The notes under the pieces are model-generated. The model ran no database searches. It was not told where the DNA came from and saw only the letters and a list, made by a program, of their open reading frames with translations. From an uncultured Prevotellaceae bacterium (GTDB lineage Bacteria; Bacteroidota; Bacteroidia; Bacteroidales; Bacteroidaceae), in NCBI GenBank assembly GCA_946404865.1, contig CAMJFC010000006.1, positions 20,984-84,983 on the forward strand: a stretch of 64,000 nucleotides of DNA, in the 5' to 3' direction. A program made the translations under genes and the position numbers. Shown here one piece after another: positions 52,807-61,499 of this stretch. How positions within the stretch are numbered: position 1 is the first letter of the stretch; the number at the start of each line of letters is the position of its first letter.

Positions 52807-52822
52807 CAGCCGAGATCGGCTG
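52807..52822. repeat. CCGAGATCGG palindrome, copy after ettA
   Basis: CAGCCGA-GA-TCGGCTG, seven-base arms around GA, 15 bases after the ettA stop, followed by AGACTGGAAA as the DUF2520 copies are followed by TGACTGGGA. Confidence 0.7.
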
Positions 52823-52823
52823 A

Positions 52824-52980
52824 GACTGGAAAAAAAGAAGGAGGGGAAAAAAAGGAAAAGGAGGGGGCGGAAGAAAGAAGAAGAAAAGGAAAAAGGAAGA
52901 AGGAAAAAGAAGACAAAAGGATGAAGAAGGAGGGGAAAAAGGACGAAGAAAAGAAGGAGGGAAGAAAAAAAGGGCGCTGT
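52824..52980 (+). repeat. 157-base polypurine tract
   Basis: Almost pure A/G on the plus strand (GAAGGAGGGGAAAAAAAGGA and similar), with only a handful of pyrimidines. It is part of the 498-base gap 52793-53290, which also holds a -7-like TAACTTTG (53005-53012), the GC-rich palindrome and a tandem repeat, but no convincing gene. Confidence 0.85.
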
Positions 52981-53160
52981 ATGCACCATGTCGTTTTTTT
53001 TGCTTAACTTTGCAGCGCAAAAGGAGGAAAAGGCCCAAACCTCTGCCACGAAAGAGACAGCAGACATCGCATCCGACGAGGTGAAAGATGGGAAGAAGGA
53101 TGGTGAGTAGAGGACGGAGGATAGATGGAACCATCGCATACAAGGGGAATGGTCTTATGC

Positions 53161-53180
53161 GGACGCGGCACTCCGCGTCC
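53161..53180. repeat. GC-rich palindrome GGACGCGG-CACT-CCGCGTCC
   Basis: Second copy of the element at 33354-33373, with the same flanks (GCGGACGCGGCAC and CCGCGTCCCTACTT) but one base changed in the centre (CACT for CACG). Confidence 0.75.
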
Positions 53181-53193
53181 CTACTTGCGGGGC

Positions 53194-53264
53194 GAGGTAG
53201 GTGGGGGATTTTTGAGGACCATGATTTTGAGGTAGGTGGGAGGGATTTTTGAGGACCATGTTTT
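53194..53264. repeat. Two copies of a 36-base GAGGTAGGTGGG unit before phoH
   Basis: GAGGTAGGTGGGGGATTTTT, then GAGGACCATG, is repeated with a 2-base insertion. The second copy ends about 27 bases before the phoH start. Confidence 0.75.
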
Positions 53265-53290
53265 AAGGAATACGAAATAGGACAAGAGCT

Positions 53291-54253
53291 TTGATAGAGA
53301 AACATATTGTGCTGGAAGATATTGACCCTGTAGTGCTCTATGGGGCCAATAATATACATTTACAACTGATTAAGTCGTTGTTTCCCAAACTGCGCATTGT
53401 GGCCCGTGGCAACGTGCTCCGCGTTTTGGGAGATGAAGATGAGATGGATGTCTTTGAGGGACATGTCTTTCGTTTGCGCGACCATGTGTTGAAATACAAC
53501 AGCATCAGCGCCGAAGACATCGTTGATTTGATTAAGACCCAGAAAGCCAAGGCCGATTCCGTGAAAGGCGTGGTGGTCTATAACCTATCCGGCCGTGCCA
53601 TCAAAGGGCGCAGCGAGAACCAGCAGCGCATGATCGATGCCTTTGAGACGAACGACATGATTTTCGCCACCGGTCCTGCGGGTACCGGCAAGACCTATCT
53701 GAGCATCGCCTTGGCCGTGAAGTCGCTGAAGGAAAAGACCGCCAAGAAAATCATCCTTTGTCGTCCAGCCGTCGAAGCCGGTGAGAAATTAGGTTTTCTG
53801 CCCGGTGACATGAAAGACAAGATAGACCCCTATCTGCAACCTCTCTACGATGCCTTGGAGGACATGATACCCGCAGTGAAGTTGCAAGACATGATGGAGA
53901 AACATATCATCCAAATCGCCCCCTTAGCCTTTATGCGTGGTCGCACACTGAGTGACGCCGTGGTGATTTTGGATGAAGCCCAGAACACCACCCCCGCCCA
54001 GATCCGTATGTTTCTGACGCGTATGGGTTGGAACACCAAGATGCTCATCACAGGCGACCTGACCCAGATAGACCTTGGCCGCGGTCAGATCAGCGGTCTT
54101 CGCGAGGCCGTCAACACCTTGTCGGGCATTGAGGGCATCGCCCACATCGAATTGGACCAGAAGGACATCGTCCGTCACAAATTAGTGACCCGCATCGTCC
54201 ATGCTTACGAAGAAGCAGACAAACGACACAACGAAATATCCACAAAACAATGA
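53291..54253 (+). CDS. phoH: PhoH-like P-loop ATPase
   Basis: This 320-residue cytoplasmic protein has an N-terminal domain (1-105; [35 protein letters not shown]) and a C-terminal PhoH ATPase with Walker [30 protein letters not shown] and Walker [15 protein letters not shown]. It is linked to RNA metabolism and phosphate stress, but the exact function is unknown. The start is TTG at 53291 ([14 protein letters not shown] by homology); no in-frame ATG gives the conserved N-terminus. The stop overlaps purC (ATGA). Confidence 0.93.
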   Translation: MIEKHIVLEDIDPVVLYGANNIHLQLIKSLFPKLRIVARGNVLRVLGDEDEMDVFEGHVFRLRDHVLKYNSISAEDIVDLIKTQKAKADSVKGVVVYNLSGRAIKGRSENQQRMIDAFETNDMIFATGPAGTGKTYLSIALAVKSLKEKTAKKIILCRPAVEAGEKLGFLPGDMKDKIDPYLQPLYDALEDMIPAVKLQDMMEKHIIQIAPLAFMRGRTLSDAVVILDEAQNTTPAQIRMFLTRMGWNTKMLITGDLTQIDLGRGQISGLREAVNTLSGIEGIAHIELDQKDIVRHKLVTRIVHAYEEADKRHNEISTKQ

Positions 54254-55197
54254 AAGCATTAACGAGAACAGACTTTCTTTTTGAAGGTCAGAAGAGTGTG
54301 TATCATGGTAAAGTACGCGATGTGTATGACATCAACGACGACCTTTTGGTGATGGTAGCCACCGACCGCATTTCCGCGTTTGACGTCATCCTTCCCAAAG
54401 GCATCCCTTATAAGGGTCAGGTGCTGAATCAGATAGCAGCCAAATTCTTAGACAGCACCTCGGACATCTGTCCCAACTGGAAGTTGTCCACCCCCGACCC
54501 GATGGTCACCGTCGGTTTGAAATGTGAGGGTTTCCGTGTGGAGATGATTATCCGTTCGATACTGACCGGCTCCGCCTGGCGTGCCTATCAAGAGGGTTGC
54601 CGTGAGCTGTGCGGTGTGAAGTTGCCCGAGGGCATGCGTGAGAACGAGCGTTTCCCCGAGCCCATCATCACCCCGACGACCAAAGCCGATGAAGGTCATG
54701 ACATGAATATCTCGCGTGAAGAAATCATCGCGCAAGGATTAGTGAGCGCCGACGACTATGCCGTGATGGAAGACTACACCCGCAAGTTGTTTGCCCGCGG
54801 TCAGGAGATTGCCGCCCGCCACGGTCTGATTCTCGTTGACACCAAATACGAGTTTGGCAAGCGCGACGGCAAAGTCTATCTCATCGATGAGATTCACACG
54901 CCCGACAGCAGTCGTTATTTCTATGCCGACGGTTACGAAGAGAATCTGGCAGCCGGCAAGCCCCAGCGCCAGCTCTCCAAGGAGTTTGTACGCCAATGGC
55001 TCATCGAACACAACTTCATGAACGAGCCGGGGCAGACGATGCCCGAGATTACCGACGAGTATGCAGAGAGCGTGAGCGACCGCTATATCGAGTTGTACGA
55101 GCACATCACCGGCGAGCCGTTTATTAAAGCCGATGCCGAGGTAGATATAGCCACCCGCATCGAGAAGAACGTGAGCGACTATCTGAAGACCCGATAA
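54250..55197 (+). CDS. purC: Phosphoribosylaminoimidazole-succinocarboxamide (SAICAR) synthase
   Basis: This 315-residue purine enzyme joins CAIR and aspartate with ATP. Motifs: [77 protein letters not shown] and HTPDSSRYF. The longer class of SAICAR synthase (about 300-315) typical of Bacteroidetes and yeast. The start overlaps the phoH stop by four bases. menG/ubiE follows after 5 bases. Confidence 0.97.
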   Translation: MKALTRTDFLFEGQKSVYHGKVRDVYDINDDLLVMVATDRISAFDVILPKGIPYKGQVLNQIAAKFLDSTSDICPNWKLSTPDPMVTVGLKCEGFRVEMIIRSILTGSAWRAYQEGCRELCGVKLPEGMRENERFPEPIITPTTKADEGHDMNISREEIIAQGLVSADDYAVMEDYTRKLFARGQEIAARHGLILVDTKYEFGKRDGKVYLIDEIHTPDSSRYFYADGYEENLAAGKPQRQLSKEFVRQWLIEHNFMNEPGQTMPEITDEYAESVSDRYIELYEHITGEPFIKADAEVDIATRIEKNVSDYLKTR

Positions 55198-55202
55198 AAG
55201 GA

Positions 55203-55937
55203 ATGTATCAACAGGAGGAGATCAAACCGTATCATGCGGATGGCGACAAGGGCGAGCAAGTGAAGCAGATGTTCGACCACATCGCCCCGACCTACGACAA
55301 ATTGAACCACCGTCTGTCGTGGAACATCGACAAGGGGTGGCGCAAGAAAGCCGTGCGTCAGTTGCAGCCCTACCATCCGAAACGGTTATTGGACATCGCC
55401 ACCGGCACCGGCGACTTCGCCCTTCAGTTGGCCGAGGTGCTTCACCCCGAAGAGATTGTGGGTGCCGACATCTCCGAAGGCATGATGGAAGTGGGAAAGC
55501 AGAAAGTGAAAGAAGCTGGTTTGGACGGCATCATCCGCTTTGCGAAAGAAGACTGTCTGCACCTGTCCTTCAGCGATAACAGTTTTGACGCCGTCACCGC
55601 TGCTTTCGGCATCCGTAATTTTGCCGACTTAGAGCAAGGCCTCCGCGAGATGTGCCGAGTGCTGCGTCCCGGCGGACACCTGTCGATAGTAGAACTGACC
55701 ACACCGGTACGGTTTCCGATGAAGCAGTTGTTCAAGATATACTCGCATACCGTCCTCCCCCTGTATGGTAAACTGGTTTCCAAAGACCCCATCGCCTACC
55801 GCTACCTGACCGCCACCATCGAAGCCTTTCCCCAAGGAGAGAAGATGACCGAGATATTGAAGGGCACAGGATTCTCCGAGGCTCACTTCCGCCGTTTGAC
55901 ATTCGGCATCTGCACCATGTATTTTGCGACCAAATAA
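55203..55937 (+). CDS. menG: Demethylmenaquinone methyltransferase (UbiE/MenG)
   Basis: This 244-residue class I SAM methyltransferase does the last menaquinone step. SAM motif [17 protein letters not shown] (about 61-77), ADISEGMM, the family signature [20 protein letters not shown] near residue 31 and [20 protein letters not shown] with [15 protein letters not shown]. Full length. It lies between purC and aroE in a tightly packed plus-strand group. Confidence 0.96.
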   Translation: MYQQEEIKPYHADGDKGEQVKQMFDHIAPTYDKLNHRLSWNIDKGWRKKAVRQLQPYHPKRLLDIATGTGDFALQLAEVLHPEEIVGADISEGMMEVGKQKVKEAGLDGIIRFAKEDCLHLSFSDNSFDAVTAAFGIRNFADLEQGLREMCRVLRPGGHLSIVELTTPVRFPMKQLFKIYSHTVLPLYGKLVSKDPIAYRYLTATIEAFPQGEKMTEILKGTGFSEAHFRRLTFGICTMYFATK

Positions 55938-55953
55938 CCCACTATTCACGACA

Positions 55954-56694
55954 ATGGACAAATACGGACTGATAGGTTACCCTTTAGGGCATTCGTTCTC
56001 TATCGGGTATTTCAACGAGAAATTTCAAAACGAGAACATCGACGCGGTGTATGAGAATTTTGAGATTGCATCGATCGAGGATTTGGAAGAGGTACTTGCC
56101 ACCAATCCTCAGTTGCGCGGTTTGAACGTCACCATCCCCTATAAAGAGAAGGTGATGAGCTACTTGGACCATATCACGCCTGAAGCCCGTGCCATCGGAG
56201 CCGTGAACGTGATACAGGTGCAGCACAAAGGCAGCAAGGTCATTTTGAAAGGTTTCAACAGCGATGTGATAGGTTTTACCCGCAGCATCGAGCCGATGCT
56301 GGAGCGGTTTCACAAGAAAGCCCTTGTATTGGGTACCGGCGGTGCCGCCAAAGCCATCCATTTTGCGTTGACCGCTTTGGGTCTCGAGGTGGTGTATGTG
56401 AGCCGCTACGAGCGTCCTGGCACAATTCAGTATGAGACAATCACCCCTGATGTGGTGCGCGAATACAATGTGATTGTCAACTGCACCCCCTTGGGAATGT
56501 TTCCCAATGTGTCGGAGTGCCCTCCCCTGCCCTATGAAGCCATGGACAGTCATAACCTGCTCTACGACCTGATTTACAACCCCGACGAGACACTGTTCAT
56601 GCAAAAGGGAGCCGCCCAGGGAGCGACGGTGAAGAACGGACTTGAAATGCTGTTGTTGCAGGCGTTTGCGAGTTGGGAGTTTTGGAATAGTTAA
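55954..56694 (+). CDS. aroE: Shikimate dehydrogenase
   Basis: I start at ATG 55954 (MDKYGLIGYPLGHSFS); the in-frame ATG at 55924 would overlap menG. The 246-residue enzyme has the substrate site GYPLGHSFS, catalytic Lys64 in GLNVTIPYKEKV, the NADP loop LVLGTGGAAKA (about 128-138), and NCTPLGMFP. It reduces 3-dehydroshikimate in the aromatic pathway. Slightly short in the C-terminal helix, which is normal for the Bacteroidetes form. Confidence 0.95.
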   Translation: MDKYGLIGYPLGHSFSIGYFNEKFQNENIDAVYENFEIASIEDLEEVLATNPQLRGLNVTIPYKEKVMSYLDHITPEARAIGAVNVIQVQHKGSKVILKGFNSDVIGFTRSIEPMLERFHKKALVLGTGGAAKAIHFALTALGLEVVYVSRYERPGTIQYETITPDVVREYNVIVNCTPLGMFPNVSECPPLPYEAMDSHNLLYDLIYNPDETLFMQKGAAQGATVKNGLEMLLLQAFASWEFWNS

Positions 56695-56745
56695 TAAAGG
56701 GGAGTTAAAAAGGGGAGTTAAAAAGGGGAGTTAAAAAGGGGAGTT
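56695..56745. repeat. AAAAAGGGGAGTT tandem repeat (13 bases, four copies)
   Basis: Starts at the aroE stop. Units at 56695-56706 (one base short), 56707-56719, 56720-56732 and 56733-56745 are nearly identical. The rest of the gap to purM is AT-rich with CATTTA repeats. Confidence 0.85.
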
Positions 56746-56829
56746 AATGGGCCATTACTGAGGGAGATAAAGGGAGGTAAAAGGAGATATTTAGCATTTA
56801 ACATTTATCATTTAGCGTTAGCGTAGAAT

Positions 56830-58002
56830 ATGATGGACTCATCAAATCGGTATATGATGCGCGGAGTATCGGCCGCGAAGGAAGACGTGCATAATGCCAT
56901 CAAGCATATAGACAAGGGGATATTTCCTCAAGCTTTTTGCAAGATTATACCCGACATATTAGGCGGCGACCCCGACTACTGCAATATCATGCATGCCGAC
57001 GGCGCTGGCACGAAGTCGTCACTGGCCTATATGTATTGGAAAGAGACGGGCGACCTGCGCGTGTGGAAAGGCATCGCACAAGATGCCATCGTGATGAACA
57101 CCGACGACCTGCTCTGCGTGGGTGCCACCGATAACATCCTCGTTTCCAGCACCATCGGACGCAATAAGATGCTGATACCCGGCGAGGTCATCTCCGCCAT
57201 CATTAACGGAACCGACGAGTTGTTGGCCCAGATGCGCGAGATGGGCGTGGGCATCTACCCCACCGGCGGTGAGACCGCTGATGTGGGCGATTTGGTCAGG
57301 ACCGTCATCGTTGACTCGACCGTGACATGCAGGATGCGGCGCGACCAGGTGATTGACAATGCCAACATCCGTCCGGGCGATGTCATCGTAGGGTTGTCAT
57401 CGTGCGGTCAGGCCACCTACGAAGACCGTTACAACGGAGGCATGGGCAGCAACGGCCTGACCAGCGCCCGCCACGATGTGTTCAGCAAATACTTAGCAGA
57501 GAAATACCCTGAGAGTTACGACCATCAAGTGCCCGACGAGCTGGTCTATAGCGGTCGGAAGACCTTGACCGAAGCCATCGAGGGTTTAGGCATAGACGCC
57601 GGCCAATTGGTGCTCTCCCCCACCCGCACCTACGCCCCTGTCATCAAAGAGATGTTAGACCATTACCGCAGTGATATCCACGGGATGGTGCATTGCACAG
57701 GAGGTGCCCAGACAAAAGTGCTTCATTTCGTGGGCGACAACTGCCGTGTGGTCAAAGACAACATGTTTGAGGTGCCCCCGCTGTTCCGCCTCATCCAATC
57801 AGAGAGCGGCACCGACTGGAAAGAGATGTACAAAGTCTTCAACATGGGTCACCGCATGGAGTTGTACGTCGATGCCTCCCTTGCCCCCAGTCTGATTGCC
57901 ATCAGCGAAAATTATCACATCGCCGCTCAAGTGATAGGCCGTGTGGAGGAAGGAAAGAAATCGTTGACCATCAAGAGCGAGTTTGGCGAATTTGAGTATT
58001 AA
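56830..58002 (+). CDS. purM: Phosphoribosylformylglycinamidine cyclo-ligase
   Basis: This 390-residue AIR synthase has MRGVSAAKEDVHNAIKHID at the start, MHADGAGTKSSLAYMYW (the DGxGTK substrate motif), AQDAIVMNTDDLLCVGA, YPTGGETADVGDLVRTV and GLSSCGQATYEDRYNGGMGS, all AIR-synthase hallmarks. It is longer than E. coli PurM (345) through a C-terminal extension usual in Bacteroidetes. It closes the imidazole ring in purine synthesis. prfA follows after 10 bases. Confidence 0.95.
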   Translation: MMDSSNRYMMRGVSAAKEDVHNAIKHIDKGIFPQAFCKIIPDILGGDPDYCNIMHADGAGTKSSLAYMYWKETGDLRVWKGIAQDAIVMNTDDLLCVGATDNILVSSTIGRNKMLIPGEVISAIINGTDELLAQMREMGVGIYPTGGETADVGDLVRTVIVDSTVTCRMRRDQVIDNANIRPGDVIVGLSSCGQATYEDRYNGGMGSNGLTSARHDVFSKYLAEKYPESYDHQVPDELVYSGRKTLTEAIEGLGIDAGQLVLSPTRTYAPVIKEMLDHYRSDIHGMVHCTGGAQTKVLHFVGDNCRVVKDNMFEVPPLFRLIQSESGTDWKEMYKVFNMGHRMELYVDASLAPSLIAISENYHIAAQVIGRVEEGKKSLTIKSEFGEFEY

Positions 58003-58012
58003 GAAACGAGAT

Positions 58013-59125
58013 ATGATAGACAATAACAGTATATTAGAGAAATTGGACGGTCTGGAAGCCCGTTTTGAAGAGGTTTCCACGCTGATTACCGACCCTGACG
58101 TGATTAGCGACCAAGAGCGTTATGTGAAGCTGACCCGTGAGTATAAGGAGTTGGGCGACATCATGGATGCCCGCAAACGCTATATCGCCTGTCTGACGAC
58201 CATCAAAGAGGCGAAAGACATCATCGCCAACGAGAGCGACCCCGACATGAGAGAGATGGCCCGCGAGGAGTTGGCCGTCAACGAGGAGTTGCAGCCTCAG
58301 ATAGAAGAAGAAATCAAGATGGCCTTGGTGCCCAAAGACCCCGAGGACGCCAAGAATGTGCAGATGGAAATCCGCGCGGGAACGGGAGGCGATGAAGCCG
58401 CTTTGTTTGCCGGGGATTTGTTTGTCATGTATAAGAAATTCTGCGACAGCAAGGGCTGGACTATCTCAGTGACCAGCACGAGCGAGGGAGCCGTTGGCGG
58501 TTATAAGGAGATTGACTTCGCCGTGAGTGGCGACAACGTGTATGGCACGTTGAAATACGAGTCGGGCGTTCACCGCGTGCAACGCGTGCCTGCCACAGAG
58601 ACGCAAGGACGTATGCACACATCCGCTGCCACTGTGGCCGTCTTGCCCGAGGCCGATAAGTTTGAGGTGAACATCAATGAGGGCGACATCAAATGGGACA
58701 CCTTCCGCAGCAGTGGCGCCGGCGGTCAGAACGTGAACAAGGTGGAATCGGGCGTCCGTCTCCGCTATCCATGGAAGAACCCCAACACCGGCGAGGTGGA
58801 AGAAATTTTGATTGAGTGTACAGAGACCCGCGACCAGCCGAAGAACAAAGAGCGTGCCCTGTCGCGTCTGCGTACGTTCATCTACGACCGTGAGCATCAG
58901 AAATACATGGACGACATTGCCAGCCGCCGCAAGACATTGGTGAGCACAGGCGACCGTTCGGCCAAAATCCGCACCTATAATTTCCCTCAAGGACGTGTGA
59001 CCGACCATCGTATCGGTTATACGACACACGACCTGCAAGGTTTTCTCGGCGGCGACATCCAAGCGATGATTGACGCGCTGACGGTGGCGGAGAATGCAGA
59101 GCGGATGAAAGAAAGTGAACTGTAG
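58013..59125 (+). CDS. prfA: Peptide chain release factor 1
   Basis: Starts at ATG 58013 (MIDNNSILEKLDGLEARFEE); the longer TTG start overlaps purM. The 370-residue class I release factor has the stop-codon reading motif PAT (RVPATETQGRMHTS), which marks RF1 (UAA/UAG), and the catalytic GGQ in SSGAGGQNVNKVESGVRL. Full length. Confidence 0.97.
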   Translation: MIDNNSILEKLDGLEARFEEVSTLITDPDVISDQERYVKLTREYKELGDIMDARKRYIACLTTIKEAKDIIANESDPDMREMAREELAVNEELQPQIEEEIKMALVPKDPEDAKNVQMEIRAGTGGDEAALFAGDLFVMYKKFCDSKGWTISVTSTSEGAVGGYKEIDFAVSGDNVYGTLKYESGVHRVQRVPATETQGRMHTSAATVAVLPEADKFEVNINEGDIKWDTFRSSGAGGQNVNKVESGVRLRYPWKNPNTGEVEEILIECTETRDQPKNKERALSRLRTFIYDREHQKYMDDIASRRKTLVSTGDRSAKIRTYNFPQGRVTDHRIGYTTHDLQGFLGGDIQAMIDALTVAENAERMKESEL

Positions 59126-59275
59126 AATGTTGAGTGTTGAATTTTGAATGTTGAATGTTGAATTGTCGCCTGCGGCGATGAAGAGTTATTCAATTTTGAA
59201 TTTTGAATGTTGAATGTTGACGAGTTGTTGAGGTCTTTGACCGAAAAATTGTCGCCTGCGGCGATGAAGAATGAC
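59126..59275. repeat. TTGAATGTTGAATTGTCGCC repeats with TCGCCTGCGGCGA hairpins
   Basis: GAATGTTGAGTGTTGAATTT, then a hairpin at 59166-59178 (TCGCC-TGC-GGCGA), another TTGAATG stretch, and a second hairpin at 59252-59264 with GATGAAGAATGA after it. Sits between prfA and pyrF; no gene is present. Confidence 0.85.
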
Positions 59276-59293
59276 GATTGAAATCAAAAGGTT

Positions 59294-60121
59294 ATGACAA
59301 GAGAAGAGTTGGTTCGTGAGATATTCTCGAAGAAGAGTTTTTTGTGTGTGGGATTAGACACCGACGTGAAGAAGATTCCATCCCATCTGTTGGGCGAAGA
59401 AGACCCTGTGTTTTCGTTCAACCGGCAGATGATTGACGCTACCGCCCCCTATTGCGTGGCATACAAGCCGAACTTGGCTTTCTATGAGAGTGGTGGTGTG
59501 AAAGGGATGCTGTCGTTTGAGAAGACCATCCACTACTTGAAAACGAATTATCCCCGTCATTTCATCATCGCCGATGCCAAGCGCGGCGACATCGGTAATA
59601 CCTCCACCCTGTATGCCCGCACCTTCTTTGAGGAATACGATGTGGATTCGCTGACCGTGGCGCCCTATATGGGCGAAGACAGCGTGAAGCCCTTCCTGGC
59701 TTATCCCGGCAAGTGGGTCATTCTGTTGGCCTTGACCAGCAATCAGGGCTCGTACGACTTCCAGTTGACCGAGAGCACCGATGGCGAGCGTTTGTTTGAG
59801 AAAGTGCTCCGCGTGTCGCAGCAATGGGGAGACGCCAACCAGATGATGTATGTGGTCGGAGCCACCCGTGGCGAGATGTTCAAAGACATCCGTCGCGTTG
59901 CCCCCCATCATTTCCTTCTCGTTCCGGGCATCGGAGCCCAAGGCGGCAGTCTGCAGGACGTCTGCCGCTACGGCATGACCTCCGACTGCGGACTGTTGGT
60001 CAACTCCTCACGCGGCATCATCTATGCCAGCAGTGGTGAGGACTTTGCCGAGCGTGCCACCGAGAAGGCGCATGAGTTGCAGGAGCAGATGCGTGCTGAG
60101 TTGGACGCCATAACAAGATAA
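59294..60121 (+). CDS. pyrF: Orotidine 5'-phosphate decarboxylase (type 2)
   Basis: This 275-residue enzyme makes UMP. Catalytic motif [15 protein letters not shown] (Asp94, Lys96, Asp99), phosphate-site segments [14 protein letters not shown] and [14 protein letters not shown]. The length and motif spacing are those of the longer PyrF type 2 found in Bacteroidetes and mycobacteria. The HD-domain gene follows after 4 bases. Confidence 0.96.
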   Translation: MTREELVREIFSKKSFLCVGLDTDVKKIPSHLLGEEDPVFSFNRQMIDATAPYCVAYKPNLAFYESGGVKGMLSFEKTIHYLKTNYPRHFIIADAKRGDIGNTSTLYARTFFEEYDVDSLTVAPYMGEDSVKPFLAYPGKWVILLALTSNQGSYDFQLTESTDGERLFEKVLRVSQQWGDANQMMYVVGATRGEMFKDIRRVAPHHFLLVPGIGAQGGSLQDVCRYGMTSDCGLLVNSSRGIIYASSGEDFAERATEKAHELQEQMRAELDAITR

Positions 60122-60125
60122 GAGC

Positions 60126-61346
60126 ATGGTGGACAGCAAAATCATCAACGACCCCGTCTTTGGCTTTATCAAGATACCGAGGGGCATGTTGCTCGACATC
60201 GTGAAGCATCCCCTGATGCAACGCTTGTCGCGCATCAAGCAACTCGGGTTGGCCTCGTTGGTCTATCCCGGTGCCCAGCACACCCGTTTCCAACACTCCA
60301 TCGGCGCGCTGCACCTCATGAGCGAAGCCATCGTGTCGCTCACACAGAAGGGCATCTTCATCTTCGACAGCGAGGCGGAGGCCGTCCAGGCCGCCATCCT
60401 GATGCACGACATCGGTCATGGTCCTTTCTCGCACGTGTTGGAGAACACCCTGATACAAGACATCTCGCACGAAGAGATATCCTTGCTGATGATGGAGCAG
60501 ATCAATGCCGGTATGAACGGCGCTTTGAATCTGGCATTAAACATCTTCAAAGACTGTTATCCGAAACGTTTTCTCCACCAGCTCATCAGCAGTCAGTTGG
60601 ACATGGACCGTCTGGACTATCTGCGTCGAGACAGTTTTTTCACCGGCGTGACAGAAGGGAATATCGGCAGTGCACGTATCATCAAGATGCTGAATGTGGT
60701 GGACGACCAACTGGTGGTGGACCAGAAAGGCATCTACTCGATAGAGAACTATCTCACCTCACGCCGGTTGATGTATTGGCAGGTGTACCTGCACAAGACG
60801 ACGGTGGCCTGTGAGAAAGTGTTAGTCAACACATTGAAGCGGGCGAAGCACTTGGCTCGGCAGGGTGTGGAACTGTTTGCCCCGCCGGCCCTGCGCTATT
60901 TCCTATACAACGAAGTGGACAAGGCATGGTTCTTGGAGCACGAGGAAGCCCTTGGCATCTACAGCCGCTTGGACGACAATGATATTTGGAGTGCCGTGAA
61001 AGAGTGGACGATGAGCGACGACCAGATTCTCTCAATTTTATCGCGTGATTTGGTCAACCGCATCCCCTTCCGCGTAGAAATCAGTGACGAGCCGTATTCT
61101 GATGACCATATCGACGAGATACGCCGCCGAATCGAGGAATCCACAGGCATTACGGGAACCGATAGAGACTATCTGATGAGTCTGAATGTCATCCAAAAAG
61201 ACATGTATGATGTGAACGACGACCATATCAGCATTTTATACAAAGACGGAACCATCAAAGATATCACCGAAGCATCGGAAATTCTGAATGTGGCACTATT
61301 ATCCAAGAAAGTGCGCAAATATTTCCTTTGCTATCAGCGAGTGTAG
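60126..61346 (+). CDS. HD-domain phosphohydrolase (dGTPase-like)
   Basis: This 406-residue protein has the HD metal site: GAQHTRFQHSIGALHLMSEA (His57), ILMHDIGHGPFSHVLE (His94, Asp95) and SSQLDMDRLDYLRRDSFFTG with the distal Asp. Related to YdhJ/SAMHD1-like hydrolases acting on nucleotides; the substrate is not known in this group. It sits 4 bases after pyrF and upstream of lpxD, an arrangement often seen in Bacteroidetes. Confidence 0.88.
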   Translation: MVDSKIINDPVFGFIKIPRGMLLDIVKHPLMQRLSRIKQLGLASLVYPGAQHTRFQHSIGALHLMSEAIVSLTQKGIFIFDSEAEAVQAAILMHDIGHGPFSHVLENTLIQDISHEEISLLMMEQINAGMNGALNLALNIFKDCYPKRFLHQLISSQLDMDRLDYLRRDSFFTGVTEGNIGSARIIKMLNVVDDQLVVDQKGIYSIENYLTSRRLMYWQVYLHKTTVACEKVLVNTLKRAKHLARQGVELFAPPALRYFLYNEVDKAWFLEHEEALGIYSRLDDNDIWSAVKEWTMSDDQILSILSRDLVNRIPFRVEISDEPYSDDHIDEIRRRIEESTGITGTDRDYLMSLNVIQKDMYDVNDDHISILYKDGTIKDITEASEILNVALLSKKVRKYFLCYQRV

Positions 61347-61441
61347 TTATTTGGGGGGAGATGGGATTCATAGACTATGATGGGATTCATGGGCTGTGAC
61401 AGGCAATTCGGGAATGAAAAATCAAAAACTTTCGTTTTTAT

Positions 61442-61472
61442 TTTGCATTCCGCTCTTTTTTATGTAAATTTG
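61442..61472 (+). promoter_or_regulatory. Consensus promoter of lpxD
   Basis: TTTG (61442-61445), a 19-base spacer and TAAATTTG (61465-61472), perfect in both boxes, 28 bases before ATG 61500. The gap upstream (61347-61441) contains a short direct repeat GATGGGATTCAT. Confidence 0.85.
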
Positions 61473-61499
61473 CAAAATATTTTTTAGACACAAAAAATA

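Noticed and set aside
52988..53110. 40-codon plus-strand frame (MSFFLLNFAAQKEEKAQTSA...) upstream of phoH
   Set aside because: It runs through a -7-like promoter box and repeat DNA, has no conserved motif and no partner; kept only as a weak possibility.
52640..53359. 239-codon minus-strand frame rich in Phe, Pro and Ser
   Set aside because: It is the complement of the polypurine tract and the ettA 3' end; composition is an artefact and no domain is visible.
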